Below, in pieces: positions 1 through 6,133 of a DNA stretch of 20,888 nt (its first letter is position 1; every line of letters begins with the position of its first letter). This DNA is from JAMOAW01 sp039908535. GTDB lineage: Bacteria; Pseudomonadota; Magnetococcia; Magnetococcales; JADFZT01. The DNA lies in contig JAMOAW010000064.1 in assembly GCA_039908535.1 (NCBI GenBank), positions 1 through 20,888 of the forward strand, given 5' to 3'. Under the pieces are notes generated by a model. That model made no database searches. It was given only the letters and a program-made list of their open reading frames with translations, and was not told the origin of the DNA. Made by a program: the position numbers and the translations under genes.

Positions 1-489
1 TAAAATTTTTTGAATCGTCTCTTTTTGATTGTCCGTCCGACAAAGAATGGCCAAAATATTTTCTTCCAATGTCGGGCTGTCCAATAACTCATAACAATCG
101 ATATCACGGATATCAACCACTCTGTAGTGAAAAGAAAGCGTGTTTTCTTTAATAGCCGCTTGGGGTTGCCATGTATTTACGCCTACATAAAGCACCATTT
201 GTATCAAAGGATTGTCTGGATAACGCTGCCGAATCAGGGCATAATAGATCAGCATACGCCAATTCATCTCTTCAGGTCTGCTTTGGAGATCTAAATGGAA
301 AATGGCATGATCGTCCATCAAGAAGACCAAGTCAGGTAAGCGTTTTTGGGTGGAGGCAAACTCCACTGGCAATGATTCTACGGCTTGTCGTCCAATTAAA
401 ATTTGCAATAGCCGTTGCGGCGGCTGTTCAAATAAATCTTTAAATGTGGTGTCGTACTGCGACCGATTCTTTTCGTTTGGATTTGCCAT
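1..489 (-). CDS. Rpn family PD-(D/E)XK nuclease / putative transposase, 5' part (cut by window edge)
   Basis: The ORF starts at ATG 489 and stays open for 163 codons to the window edge, so the C-terminus is missing. An AGAG-rich ribosome site lies just upstream of the ATG. The N-terminus (YDTTFKDLFEQPP, residues 12-24) and the block RLPDLVF...HLDLQSR (residues 50-71) match the Rpn/YhgA-like family of recombination-promoting nucleases. Pro52-Asp53 would be the PD of the PD-(D/E)XK fold, and Asp67-x-Gln69 the second half of the active site; this family often has Gln in place of Lys. Members are DNA endonucleases or putative transposases, usually encoded alone and in several genomic copies. Its own start and orientation separate it from the divergent moeB operon. 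The family call is fairly sure; the activity is inferred. Confidence 0.75.
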   Translation of the reverse strand, partial: MANPNEKNRSQYDTTFKDLFEQPPQRLLQILIGRQAVESLPVEFASTQKRLPDLVFLMDDHAIFHLDLQSRPEEMNWRMLIYYALIRQRYPDNPLIQMVLYVGVNTWQPQAAIKENTLSFHYRVVDIRDIDCYELLDSPTLEENILAILCRTDNQKETIQKIL

Positions 490-754
490 GATTTCTCTTG
501 GTTCTTTAGTTGAGACAGAGATCTAAACGAGGGCCTTGAATTTTAACTTGACACTTTATTTTCTCAAAAAATGGTCCTATAGTCCAACAGAATTTTGATT
601 TTAACGGATTTTTAATTTTTTATAACGCATGGGTACTCCCCTATTGACCGGTCGTAGGCAATTGAACGCAGTTTCCCCTTGCCTATCCTCATTAGACAGT
701 AGACAAAAAAAACGATAAACTAAAAAAATATTCACTTATAAATATAGGATGACC
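490..754 (+). promoter_or_regulatory. Leader and divergent promoter region upstream of moeB-modABC
   Basis: This noncoding, AT-rich stretch separates the Rpn-type gene from moeB. It holds a perfect -35-like TTGACA at about 548-553 without a well-spaced -10. It also holds an 8-nt palindrome GACCGGTC at 646-653 and a perfect 7-bp inverted repeat, TAGGCAA (655-661) and TTGCCTA (679-685), around a 17-nt loop. TTGAAC (662-667) and TATCCT (684-689, with 16 nt between) are a weak promoter candidate. I do not recognise a Moco or other riboswitch, nor a clear ModE box. Regulation by molybdate or cofactor is plausible for this operon but is not shown. Confidence 0.3.
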
Positions 755-1525
755 ATGAACAATCAAATGCTCACGTTGACTTCAGAACAGACTCAACGTT
801 ATTCCCGGCAACTCATCTTGCCAGAGGTTGGGGAGGCGGGGCAGTTGCGGCTTTTACAATCGTCTGTCGTGATTGTGGGGGCGGGGGGATTGGGGGGGCC
901 TGCGGCACTGTTTTTGGCAGGGTGTGGGGTGGGGCGTTTGGTGCTTGTCGATGGGGATCGTATCCATTTGAGCAATTTGGGGCGGCAAATTATTCATCAA
1001 ACAGAGGCGATCGGTCAGGCAAAGGTGGCCTCTGCGGCCAGAACCTTGCATGGTTTCAACCCCCATGTGCGGGTTGAAACCGTGGATGGATGGATTGATG
1101 AGGAGAACGCTGACGCGCTGTTTTCCGACGCTGATGTGGTAGTGGATGCCAGCGATAATTTTGCAACACGTTATTTGATCAATGCCACCTGCCATCGCCT
1201 GGGCAAACCTTTGGTGACCGGGGCGGTTTTGGGGTTTGAAGGTCAGGTCAGTGTCATTCGTTCTGGTATACACCCGCGCACCCCCTGTTATCAATGTCTT
1301 TATCCCCATATTCCCAGTCCAGACGAGGCCCCAACCTGTATGACGGCAGGTGTTTTGGGGCCTTTGGTAGGGGTGGTCGGCACTCTGCAAGCCTGCGAAA
1401 CAATCAAAATTTTGCTCAATATCGGTCACGTCCTGGATGGAGAGGTGTTGTTGATTAACTTATTGGAGGGGATTTTTCAACGCATTCGCGGGCGTCACAA
1501 TCCTGAGTGTGCCATATGCGCTTAA
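755..1525 (+). CDS. moeB: MoeB: molybdopterin synthase sulfur-carrier adenylyltransferase (HesA/MoeB/ThiF family)
   Basis: MoeB adenylates the C-terminal glycine of MoaD with ATP so that it can be charged with sulfur for molybdopterin synthesis. Numbered from an in-frame ATG at 749, the protein shows the nucleotide motif GAGGLG (44-49), Asp68, Arg79 with Gln80, the DASDN motif (133-137), a conserved cysteine at 197 (TCMTAGV) and two zinc-binding pairs, CYQC (180/183) and CAIC at the very C-terminus (254/257). Its 256 residues match E. coli MoeB closely. I chose ATG 755 because AGGA at 746-749 then has a normal spacing; it would touch the ATG at 749. It is the first gene of an operon, and its end overlaps or abuts modA. 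Its partner MoaD is in the opposite cluster at 13174. A ThiF role is possible, but no thiamine genes are here. Confidence 0.9.
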   Translation: MNNQMLTLTSEQTQRYSRQLILPEVGEAGQLRLLQSSVVIVGAGGLGGPAALFLAGCGVGRLVLVDGDRIHLSNLGRQIIHQTEAIGQAKVASAARTLHGFNPHVRVETVDGWIDEENADALFSDADVVVDASDNFATRYLINATCHRLGKPLVTGAVLGFEGQVSVIRSGIHPRTPCYQCLYPHIPSPDEAPTCMTAGVLGPLVGVVGTLQACETIKILLNIGHVLDGEVLLINLLEGIFQRIRGRHNPECAICA

Positions 1526-2283
1526 AATTTTTGGCGTTTTTTTTCTCTTTTTGGGGCGTTTTGTTTTGCTCATCCGTTCTGAATGCCAACGATCTTTTGG
1601 TTGCGGTGGCCTCCAACTTTCGCCGCACCTTTGACCATCTCACCCCCCTTTTTGAGCAGATGACAGGCCATCGGGTGCAGGCCAGTTTTGCCTCCACAGG
1701 CCAATTGGCGGCCCAAATCGATGCGGGTGCCCCGTTTGCAATATTTTTGGCTGCGGATGATCAGTATCGTTTGCATTTAAACCCCCAGACCCAAACGTTT
1801 GACCAACATTTTATTTATGCGTTGGGGAAGCTCATTCTATGGCGCAATCCCCCTGGTTTTCCTGCCGGGGCCGACACGTTAGAGCAACGCCTGCAAGGTG
1901 TCCAAAAAATTGCCCTAGCCAACCCTACCACCGCCCCCTATGGCCGCGCTGCTCAAGAGGTTTTGACTCATGTGGGGGTGCTGGAAAAATTGCGTTCTCA
2001 GTTGGTTTTTGCCAATAATGTGGGGCAAACATTGAGCTATTTGACCAGCGGTAACGCCGAGGCTGGTTTTGTGGCTTTGGCGCAAATTTTAGAAAGCGAC
2101 CTGCCAGGAAGTTATTGGATCGTTCCTCAAACCCTCTATACCCCCATTCGCCAAGAGGCTATTTTGTTAGAAAATAAAAAGGTAACGAATGAAAAAAATT
2201 CGGCAGCTCAGGCATTCATGACCTTTTTGCAAAGCCAAGAGGCCCGGAAAATTATCGCGCAAGGAGGGTATGATCTGCCGTGA
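1516..2283 (+). CDS. modA: ModA: periplasmic molybdate-binding protein of the ABC importer
   Basis: ModA binds molybdate or tungstate in the periplasm and delivers it to ModBC. The start at ATG 1516 gives a typical signal peptide: MRLK, then a hydrophobic core, with probable cleavage after VLNA near residue 24. A GTG at 1507 would only add three residues before the same signal. The mature protein begins with the family block LLVAVASNFRRTFDHL and continues with FASTGQLAAQI, AIFLAADDQY, GKLILW and ALANPTTAPYGRAA, the conserved pattern of ModA proteins (255 residues, usual length). The start lies inside the last codons of moeB and the stop overlaps the modB start (GTGA), so translation is probably coupled. 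Extracellular solute binding is certain; molybdate specificity follows from family blocks and from ModB and ModC. Confidence 0.9.
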   Translation: MRLKFLAFFFSFWGVLFCSSVLNANDLLVAVASNFRRTFDHLTPLFEQMTGHRVQASFASTGQLAAQIDAGAPFAIFLAADDQYRLHLNPQTQTFDQHFIYALGKLILWRNPPGFPAGADTLEQRLQGVQKIALANPTTAPYGRAAQEVLTHVGVLEKLRSQLVFANNVGQTLSYLTSGNAEAGFVALAQILESDLPGSYWIVPQTLYTPIRQEAILLENKKVTNEKNSAAQAFMTFLQSQEARKIIAQGGYDLP

Positions 2284-2972
2284 CCCAGCCTTGGTTATCG
2301 GTAGAGGATTTTGCCGCTCTGCGCCTATCTGTTCAATTGGCGACCATGTCTACGTTTATTTTACTCTTGTTCGGCACCCCTTTGGCTTGGTGGTTGGCCC
2401 ATAGCAAGGCCCGCATTCGGGTTTTTGTGGAGGCGGTGGTGGCGGTTCCGTTGGTTTTGCCCCCGACGGTGTTGGGTTTTTATCTGTTGATTCTTATCTC
2501 TCCTAACAACTGGTTTGGGGCAGGCTGGTTGGCTTTGACGGGTCGATCATTGGCGTTTAGCTTTAGCGGTTTGGTATTGGCTTCGGTTCTTTACTCGTTG
2601 CCTTTTGTCGTGCAACCCCTACAGCGTACCTTTGAACAAATTGGTCGTCGTCCATTGGAGGCGGCTTGGGTGTTGGGGGCGACTCCATTGGAGGCTTTTT
2701 TCAGCGTGGCTTTGCCGCTGGCGGTGCGGGGGTATCTTACCGCGACCGTCTTGGGGTTTGCCCATACCTTGGGAGAGTTTGGCGTGGTTCTGATGGTGGG
2801 GGGGAATATTCCCGGCCAGACCCAGGTACTCTCCATTGTGATTTATGATCATGTGGAAAATTTGGCCTATGGCCAAGCTCATCGGTTGTCTGGGCTTTTG
2901 TTGGGGCTCTCTTTTCTGGTCTTATTGGGCATTTATGGCCTGCAACGTCGCCATTCGGGGAGTTCCCGGTGA
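2280..2972 (+). CDS. modB: ModB: molybdate ABC transporter permease
   Basis: ModB is the inner-membrane channel subunit that works as a dimer with ModC and receives molybdate from ModA. The 230-residue protein is a run of hydrophobic helices, with the EAA loop that docks on the ATPase at about residues 127-146 (EAAWVLGATPLEAFFSVALP). The segments VPLVLPPTVLGFYLL and HTLGEFGVVLMVGGNIPG are characteristic of ModB. The length fits the family. It starts with GTG at 2280, overlapping the modA stop by four bases, and its own stop overlaps the modC GTG in the same way. This predicts coupled translation of the three transporter subunits. Confidence 0.92.
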   Translation: MTQPWLSVEDFAALRLSVQLATMSTFILLLFGTPLAWWLAHSKARIRVFVEAVVAVPLVLPPTVLGFYLLILISPNNWFGAGWLALTGRSLAFSFSGLVLASVLYSLPFVVQPLQRTFEQIGRRPLEAAWVLGATPLEAFFSVALPLAVRGYLTATVLGFAHTLGEFGVVLMVGGNIPGQTQVLSIVIYDHVENLAYGQAHRLSGLLLGLSFLVLLGIYGLQRRHSGSSR

Positions 2973-4063
2973 GCTTACGTTTTCGTTATTGTGTGCATAA
3001 ACCAAACGGATTTCATCTGGATCTCCATTTGGATTTGCCAGCCAAGGCGATGATAGCGGTGACCGGACCTTCTGGGGCGGGTAAAACCACGTTGCTCAAT
3101 TGTTTGGTGGGTCTGGAGCAGGCCGATGAGGGGTTTTTTGCCCTCCATGGGGAATATTTCCACGATGATCAGCATAGCCCTCGGATTCCTCCCCATCAAC
3201 GCCGACTTGGAATGGTGTTTCAACAACCTCGACTTTTTGATCACCTGAGTGTAAAAAACAATCTGTTATACGGTTTCCACCGTATGCCAACCGAGTTGCG
3301 TCGCTTGAGTTTTGAGGAGGTCGTGGCCATTCTCGATCTTGCGCCTTTGCTCAATCGTCGCACCCATAGCCTTTCTGGTGGTGAACAGCAGCGGGTGGCT
3401 TTGGGACGGGCGTTGTTGGCGCAACCCAAGGTGTTGTTGTTGGATGAACCCACTTCAGCACTCGATCGTCCCAATCGAGGCCGTATTTTAACGGCCCTGC
3501 GGGAGATTCATCTGCGTTTGGCCTTGCCGATGATTCTCGTCACCCATCAATGGGATGAAATTGTGCGTCTGGCCGATTGGTTGGTCTATATGGAGGCTGG
3601 TCGGGTTTTGGGATCTGGCCCCTTGGTGGAACAACTTGCTCGTTTGGATCTTCCGTTGGGGCAGAGCGGTGCTGCGGGGGCTTTGGTGGAAGGGGAGGTC
3701 ATTGATCTTAACGAAGAGTTGCATTTGGCTCGTTTGGCCATTCAAGGCTCGGATTGTTTTCTTTTTATAGTTTCGACGCGTCTTAAAATCGGTCAACATG
3801 TGCGTACCCATATTTTGGCTCGTGATGTCAGCCTTTCTTTGGAATATCCTTCTAAAACAAGTATTTTAAATATTTTGCCGGCCAGGGTGGATGCCGTTGG
3901 TCCAGAGGATGGGGGGCGGGTGGTGATACGTTTAAATGTGGATGGGATAACCCTTTTAAGTCGGATTACGGTAAAATCGCTGCGCGATCTTCATATTCAG
4001 ATTGGAACCACACTTTTTGCTCAGGTGAAAAGTGTGGCGGTGAGTGGTTGGCACAATCCGTGA
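2969..4063 (+). CDS. modC: ModC: molybdate ABC transporter ATPase with C-terminal Mop/TOBE domain
   Basis: ModC hydrolyses ATP to drive molybdate import. All ATPase motifs are visible: Walker A GPSGAGKTT (33-41), Q-loop VFQQPRLF (83-90), signature LSGGEQQR (135-142), Walker B VLLLDEPTSALD (155-166) and switch histidine His193 in VTHQWDE. The C-terminal part, from about residue 290 (NILPARVDAVG) to the end, looks like a single Mop/TOBE molybdate-binding domain, which in this family senses the anion and can inhibit transport. The total of 364 residues is normal. GTG start at 2969, four-base overlap with modB. It is the last gene of the operon; a hairpin element follows from 4076. Confidence 0.93.
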   Translation: MSLRFRYCVHKPNGFHLDLHLDLPAKAMIAVTGPSGAGKTTLLNCLVGLEQADEGFFALHGEYFHDDQHSPRIPPHQRRLGMVFQQPRLFDHLSVKNNLLYGFHRMPTELRRLSFEEVVAILDLAPLLNRRTHSLSGGEQQRVALGRALLAQPKVLLLDEPTSALDRPNRGRILTALREIHLRLALPMILVTHQWDEIVRLADWLVYMEAGRVLGSGPLVEQLARLDLPLGQSGAAGALVEGEVIDLNEELHLARLAIQGSDCFLFIVSTRLKIGQHVRTHILARDVSLSLEYPSKTSILNILPARVDAVGPEDGGRVVIRLNVDGITLLSRITVKSLRDLHIQIGTTLFAQVKSVAVSGWHNP

Positions 4064-4075
4064 GAAAGAGAATAT

Positions 4076-4251
4076 CCCCCCCACCTTTTTTTCTGATTAT
4101 TAAAAAAAAAGAGGGGGTCTGGGGGATTCATCCCCCAGGGTTTTGTTTTGGATCTTTTTGCCCAGAGGGCATCCTGTTTATGTATCGGAAAAATAAAAAT
4201 TAAGACCTTGGGGGGCGGAGAACCGCCCCCCAATATTAAAAAAAAGGGGGA
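4076..4251 (-). repeat. Composite hairpin element, copy A (minus orientation, rearranged)
   Basis: On the minus strand the parts are CTGGGGGATGAATCCCCCAG (4119-4138), followed by a C/T-A/G inverted repeat (about 4076-4118), and TGCCC-TCT-GGGCA (4159-4171). A GGGGGGCGG/CCGCCCCCC stem with a TTCT loop (4210-4231) belongs to a second, joined unit ending in TCCCCC at 4251. The element fills the space between the convergent modC and rubredoxin genes. In this position it could end transcription from both sides. Confidence 0.85.
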
Positions 4252-4261
4252 ACTTGAGGTG

Positions 4262-4420
4262 TTATGCGGGTTCAAATTGGGAAACGTCTGCACCACAATC
4301 TGGGCAACACCAATCTTTGGGGAGATTTGTGAAAGGGGTGCCAGGGGGAATATCGGCATCTGGATCCCCTTTTTTGGGATCATAGACATAATCACAGACT
4401 TGGCAGACATATTTTTTCAT
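4262..4420 (-). CDS. Rubredoxin (52 residues)
   Basis: This short gene encodes a complete one-iron rubredoxin, a small electron carrier of the cytoplasm. The four iron ligands are visible as CQVC (Cys6 and Cys9) and CPDC (Cys39 and Cys42). The family's YVYDP (11-15), the GD-PDADIPPGTPF core (18-30) and DWCCPDCG (36-43) are all present, and the length is normal. An extra cysteine sits at 38, before the second pair. The ATG at 4420 has GGAG eight to nine bases upstream. It stands alone between hairpin element A and the broken HD-GYP gene. Likely partners such as rubredoxin oxidoreductase or a flavodiiron protein are not in the window, so the exact role (oxygen or NO detoxification, or other electron transfer) is unknown. 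Confidence 0.95.
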   Translation of the reverse strand: MKKYVCQVCDYVYDPKKGDPDADIPPGTPFTNLPKDWCCPDCGADVSQFEPA

Positions 4421-4478
4421 GCGTTTTCTCCGCGCTAAGGGGTAAATGGGAAAAAAGAATGGCGTCTTTTGTGACGGA

Positions 4479-5416
4479 TTATTTAAATAAAAACACGAAA
4501 TTTTGAAAAATTTCTTTTTGAAAATGATGGATCATTTCGTTTTTCATAATGTTTAGGGCTTGAAAGGGGGGCATGCCCTCTTTATAGGCGCGTTTGGCGG
4601 TTAGGGCATCGAAAACATCGGCAATACAACAGATTTTAGCATAATCGTGTATTTCGGCCCCTTTTAATCTTCGCGGATAGCCCTGACCATCTTCTCTTTC
4701 ATGGTGCTGCATAGCGATAATACGGCTTTCCTCACTGAGTTGTTGACAGTTTTTGAGAATTTTATAGCTTTGGTAGGGATGAATACGTATTTTTTTTATC
4801 TCTTCAACGGTCAATCGACTCGGTTTGTTGAGAATTTTAGGGTCTACGTTGACCTTGCCAAGATCATGGAGAAAAAATCCCGCGCCTAATTTTTGGCCAA
4901 AGAGATCGAAAGGATACCAACATTGACCGAATGGGTATAGGTGTAAAAATCATAATTGGTGACATGTAAAAGTTGGATGGCGGTCTCTTCGTCAAGCAAA
5001 ATCAGATCGACAATTTTTGAGACCGCCTCTTTCGTTGCTCCAATGACTTCGCCTGTGGGGCTATTGAACAGATTGTGCATGAGATCTAAGGAGTGGTCAT
5101 AGACCGCTTTGGCTCTTAGCTTGGGTGGGAGTAGGGAGCTTGTGGCGGCATCTTGTATTTTTTGAGTCAGTAGGTGAGTTTTAAGCAAAGCTTTGGAAAT
5201 GGGAGGGGGCGTGTCTGGTGTCGATGGTGCTGGTGTAGAGGTTTGAACAGTAAGATAAACTTTGCCATATTTGGAAGCATAGGTCTGAACTTTTGTGATT
5301 AATTCTTGGGATGTCAGGACAAATTCTTTTGGCAAGCCTATCCCTTTGAGCCAAAGATCGGGAAGCTTCACAAACATGCCGATTTTTAATTCATTTGCAA
5401 GAATTTGTTTGTCCAC
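4479..5416 (-). pseudogene. HD-GYP domain c-di-GMP phosphodiesterase, frame-disrupted
   Basis: Two minus-strand reading frames make up one HD-GYP protein. The first (from GTG 5416, stop at 4886) has an N-terminal DUF3391-like region (VDKQILANELKIGMFVKL) and the start of the HD domain (YTHSVNVGILSISLAK). The second, in another frame and readable from about 4877, continues with LHDLGKV, NKPSRLTVEEIKK, HPYQSYKIL and HHEREDGQGYP (the HD and GYP motifs), then ends at 4479. Between them (about 4872-4910) an intermediate frame encodes FGQKLGAGFF, so two minus-one-type shifts occur within about 40 bases, close to A5 and T5 runs. Intact relatives would hydrolyse c-di-GMP. It may be a real pseudogene or assembly indels. 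GTG 5416 has GGAG at good spacing; an upstream TTG at 5449 lies in repeat B. Confidence 0.8.
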
Positions 5417-5435
5417 CTTTTGTCGCTCCAAACGA

Positions 5436-5580
5436 TGCCCTGTGGGCAAAAAAAATTAGAGGCCAAACCCTGGGGGATGAATCCCCCAGACCCCCTCTTT
5501 TTTTTAAATAATTAAAAAAAAGAGGGGGAGATATTGGGGGGCGGTTCTCCGCCCCCCCAAGGTTTTGATTTGCATTTTTT
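5436..5580 (+). repeat. Composite hairpin element, copy B (plus orientation, complete)
   Basis: This is the cleanest complete copy. In order it has TGCCC-TGT-GGGCA (5436-5448), CTGGGGGATGAATCCCCCAG (5470-5489), a CCCCCTC...GAGGGGG inverted repeat with T and A runs (5491-5528), and GGGGGGCGG-TTCT-CCGCCCCCC (5536-5557), followed by CAAGGTTTTGATTT. It lies between the lipoprotein stop (5593) and the start of the HD-GYP gene, and its left edge is only 20 bases from the preferred HD-GYP start. Transcription of that gene must therefore pass through or begin in the element. Confidence 0.88.
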
Positions 5581-5592
5581 AAAGTTAACACA

Positions 5593-5934
5593 TCAGCGGC
5601 AAAAATAATTTACTATTTCACCTGTTTTTTCCAAAATGGTAAAGGTATCGTAACAATCATTTGAGGATCCACTTTTGGGGGCATATACGTATGCCTCGGT
5701 TTGGGGACCGCCAGTTAATGTCGCATCCATCGTTTGGGTGGGCTGGCCATATTGAGCAATGAGATCTGCTCTGGTCAGGCCGATCATTTTACTTTGTTGA
5801 GAGGTCCCTGAAATTTTTGGCGGTGTGGTCTCATTTATTGTTTCATTTGTTGTTTGATCAACGATGGCTTCGTCGGTGGCACATCCAGTTAAGAGCAAGG
5901 AAAAAAACGCGATTAATGGTATTTTTTTGTGCAT
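5593..5934 (-). CDS. Small lipoprotein with SmpA/BamE-like domain
   Basis: The 113-residue protein has a lipoprotein signal peptide: MHKK, a hydrophobic stretch, then the lipobox LLTGC with the lipidated cysteine at 18. A Thr/Asn-rich linker follows, then SKMIGLTRADLIAQYGQPT (48-66), which resembles the start of the SmpA/OmlA (BamE-like) fold. Two cysteines, 94 and 112, could form a disulfide in the periplasm. It is probably an envelope lipoprotein; a real role in outer-membrane assembly is not shown, since many small lipoproteins share this fold. The ATG at 5934 has GGAG about ten bases upstream. It is on the same strand as the following HD-GYP gene but separated from it by hairpin element B. 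Confidence 0.75.
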   Translation of the reverse strand: MHKKIPLIAFFSLLLTGCATDEAIVDQTTNETINETTPPKISGTSQQSKMIGLTRADLIAQYGQPTQTMDATLTGGPQTEAYVYAPKSGSSNDCYDTFTILEKTGEIVNYFCR

Positions 5935-6133
5935 TTGTTTAAACTCCGGTTTGTGTGTGGGCCATATGGCGTAGAACAGGAGTGCCAGGAGGGCATCAGT
6001 TTGCCGGATAAATAAATCTATTTAAATAGGTTGACTGTTTAGGCTTTTTTCTTGTTAACCTATCTCATCCCCCCCCCTTTTTACCCCCAGGTAAAATAGC
6101 AAATGATATGTTTTAAGTGTAAATATTCATTTA
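5935..6133. other. Intergenic region with dyad symmetry between lipoprotein and PAS-GGDEF-EAL genes
   Basis: No gene is seen here. It contains the perfect palindrome CTATTTAAATAG (6018-6029), an inverted repeat ATAGGTT/AACCTAT (6026-6032 and 6057-6063), a run of nine C, and TTTTACC/GGTAAAA (6079-6085 and 6090-6096) with a four-base loop. The last could be a weak 3' stem for the upstream GGDEF-EAL transcript, as it lies about 40 bases after that stop. The others may be operator-like sites before the lipoprotein gene. No clear promoter is identified. Confidence 0.35.

Noticed and set aside
1..489. Insertion sequence at the left edge
   Set aside because: The Rpn-type gene is transposase-like by family only; no terminal inverted repeats or target duplication are visible.
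600..754. ModE operator or Moco riboswitch before moeB
   Set aside because: No convincing palindrome of the ModE type and no Moco RNA pattern that I can recognise by eye.
4021..4438. ORFs on both strands between modC and rubredoxin
   Set aside because: They are translations of hairpin element A, and one runs over the rubredoxin gene in another frame.
5391..5591. Minus-strand ORF rich in Gly, Pro and Arg
   Set aside because: It is element B read through; the same kind of false ORF arises from copies C and D at 8673-8940.
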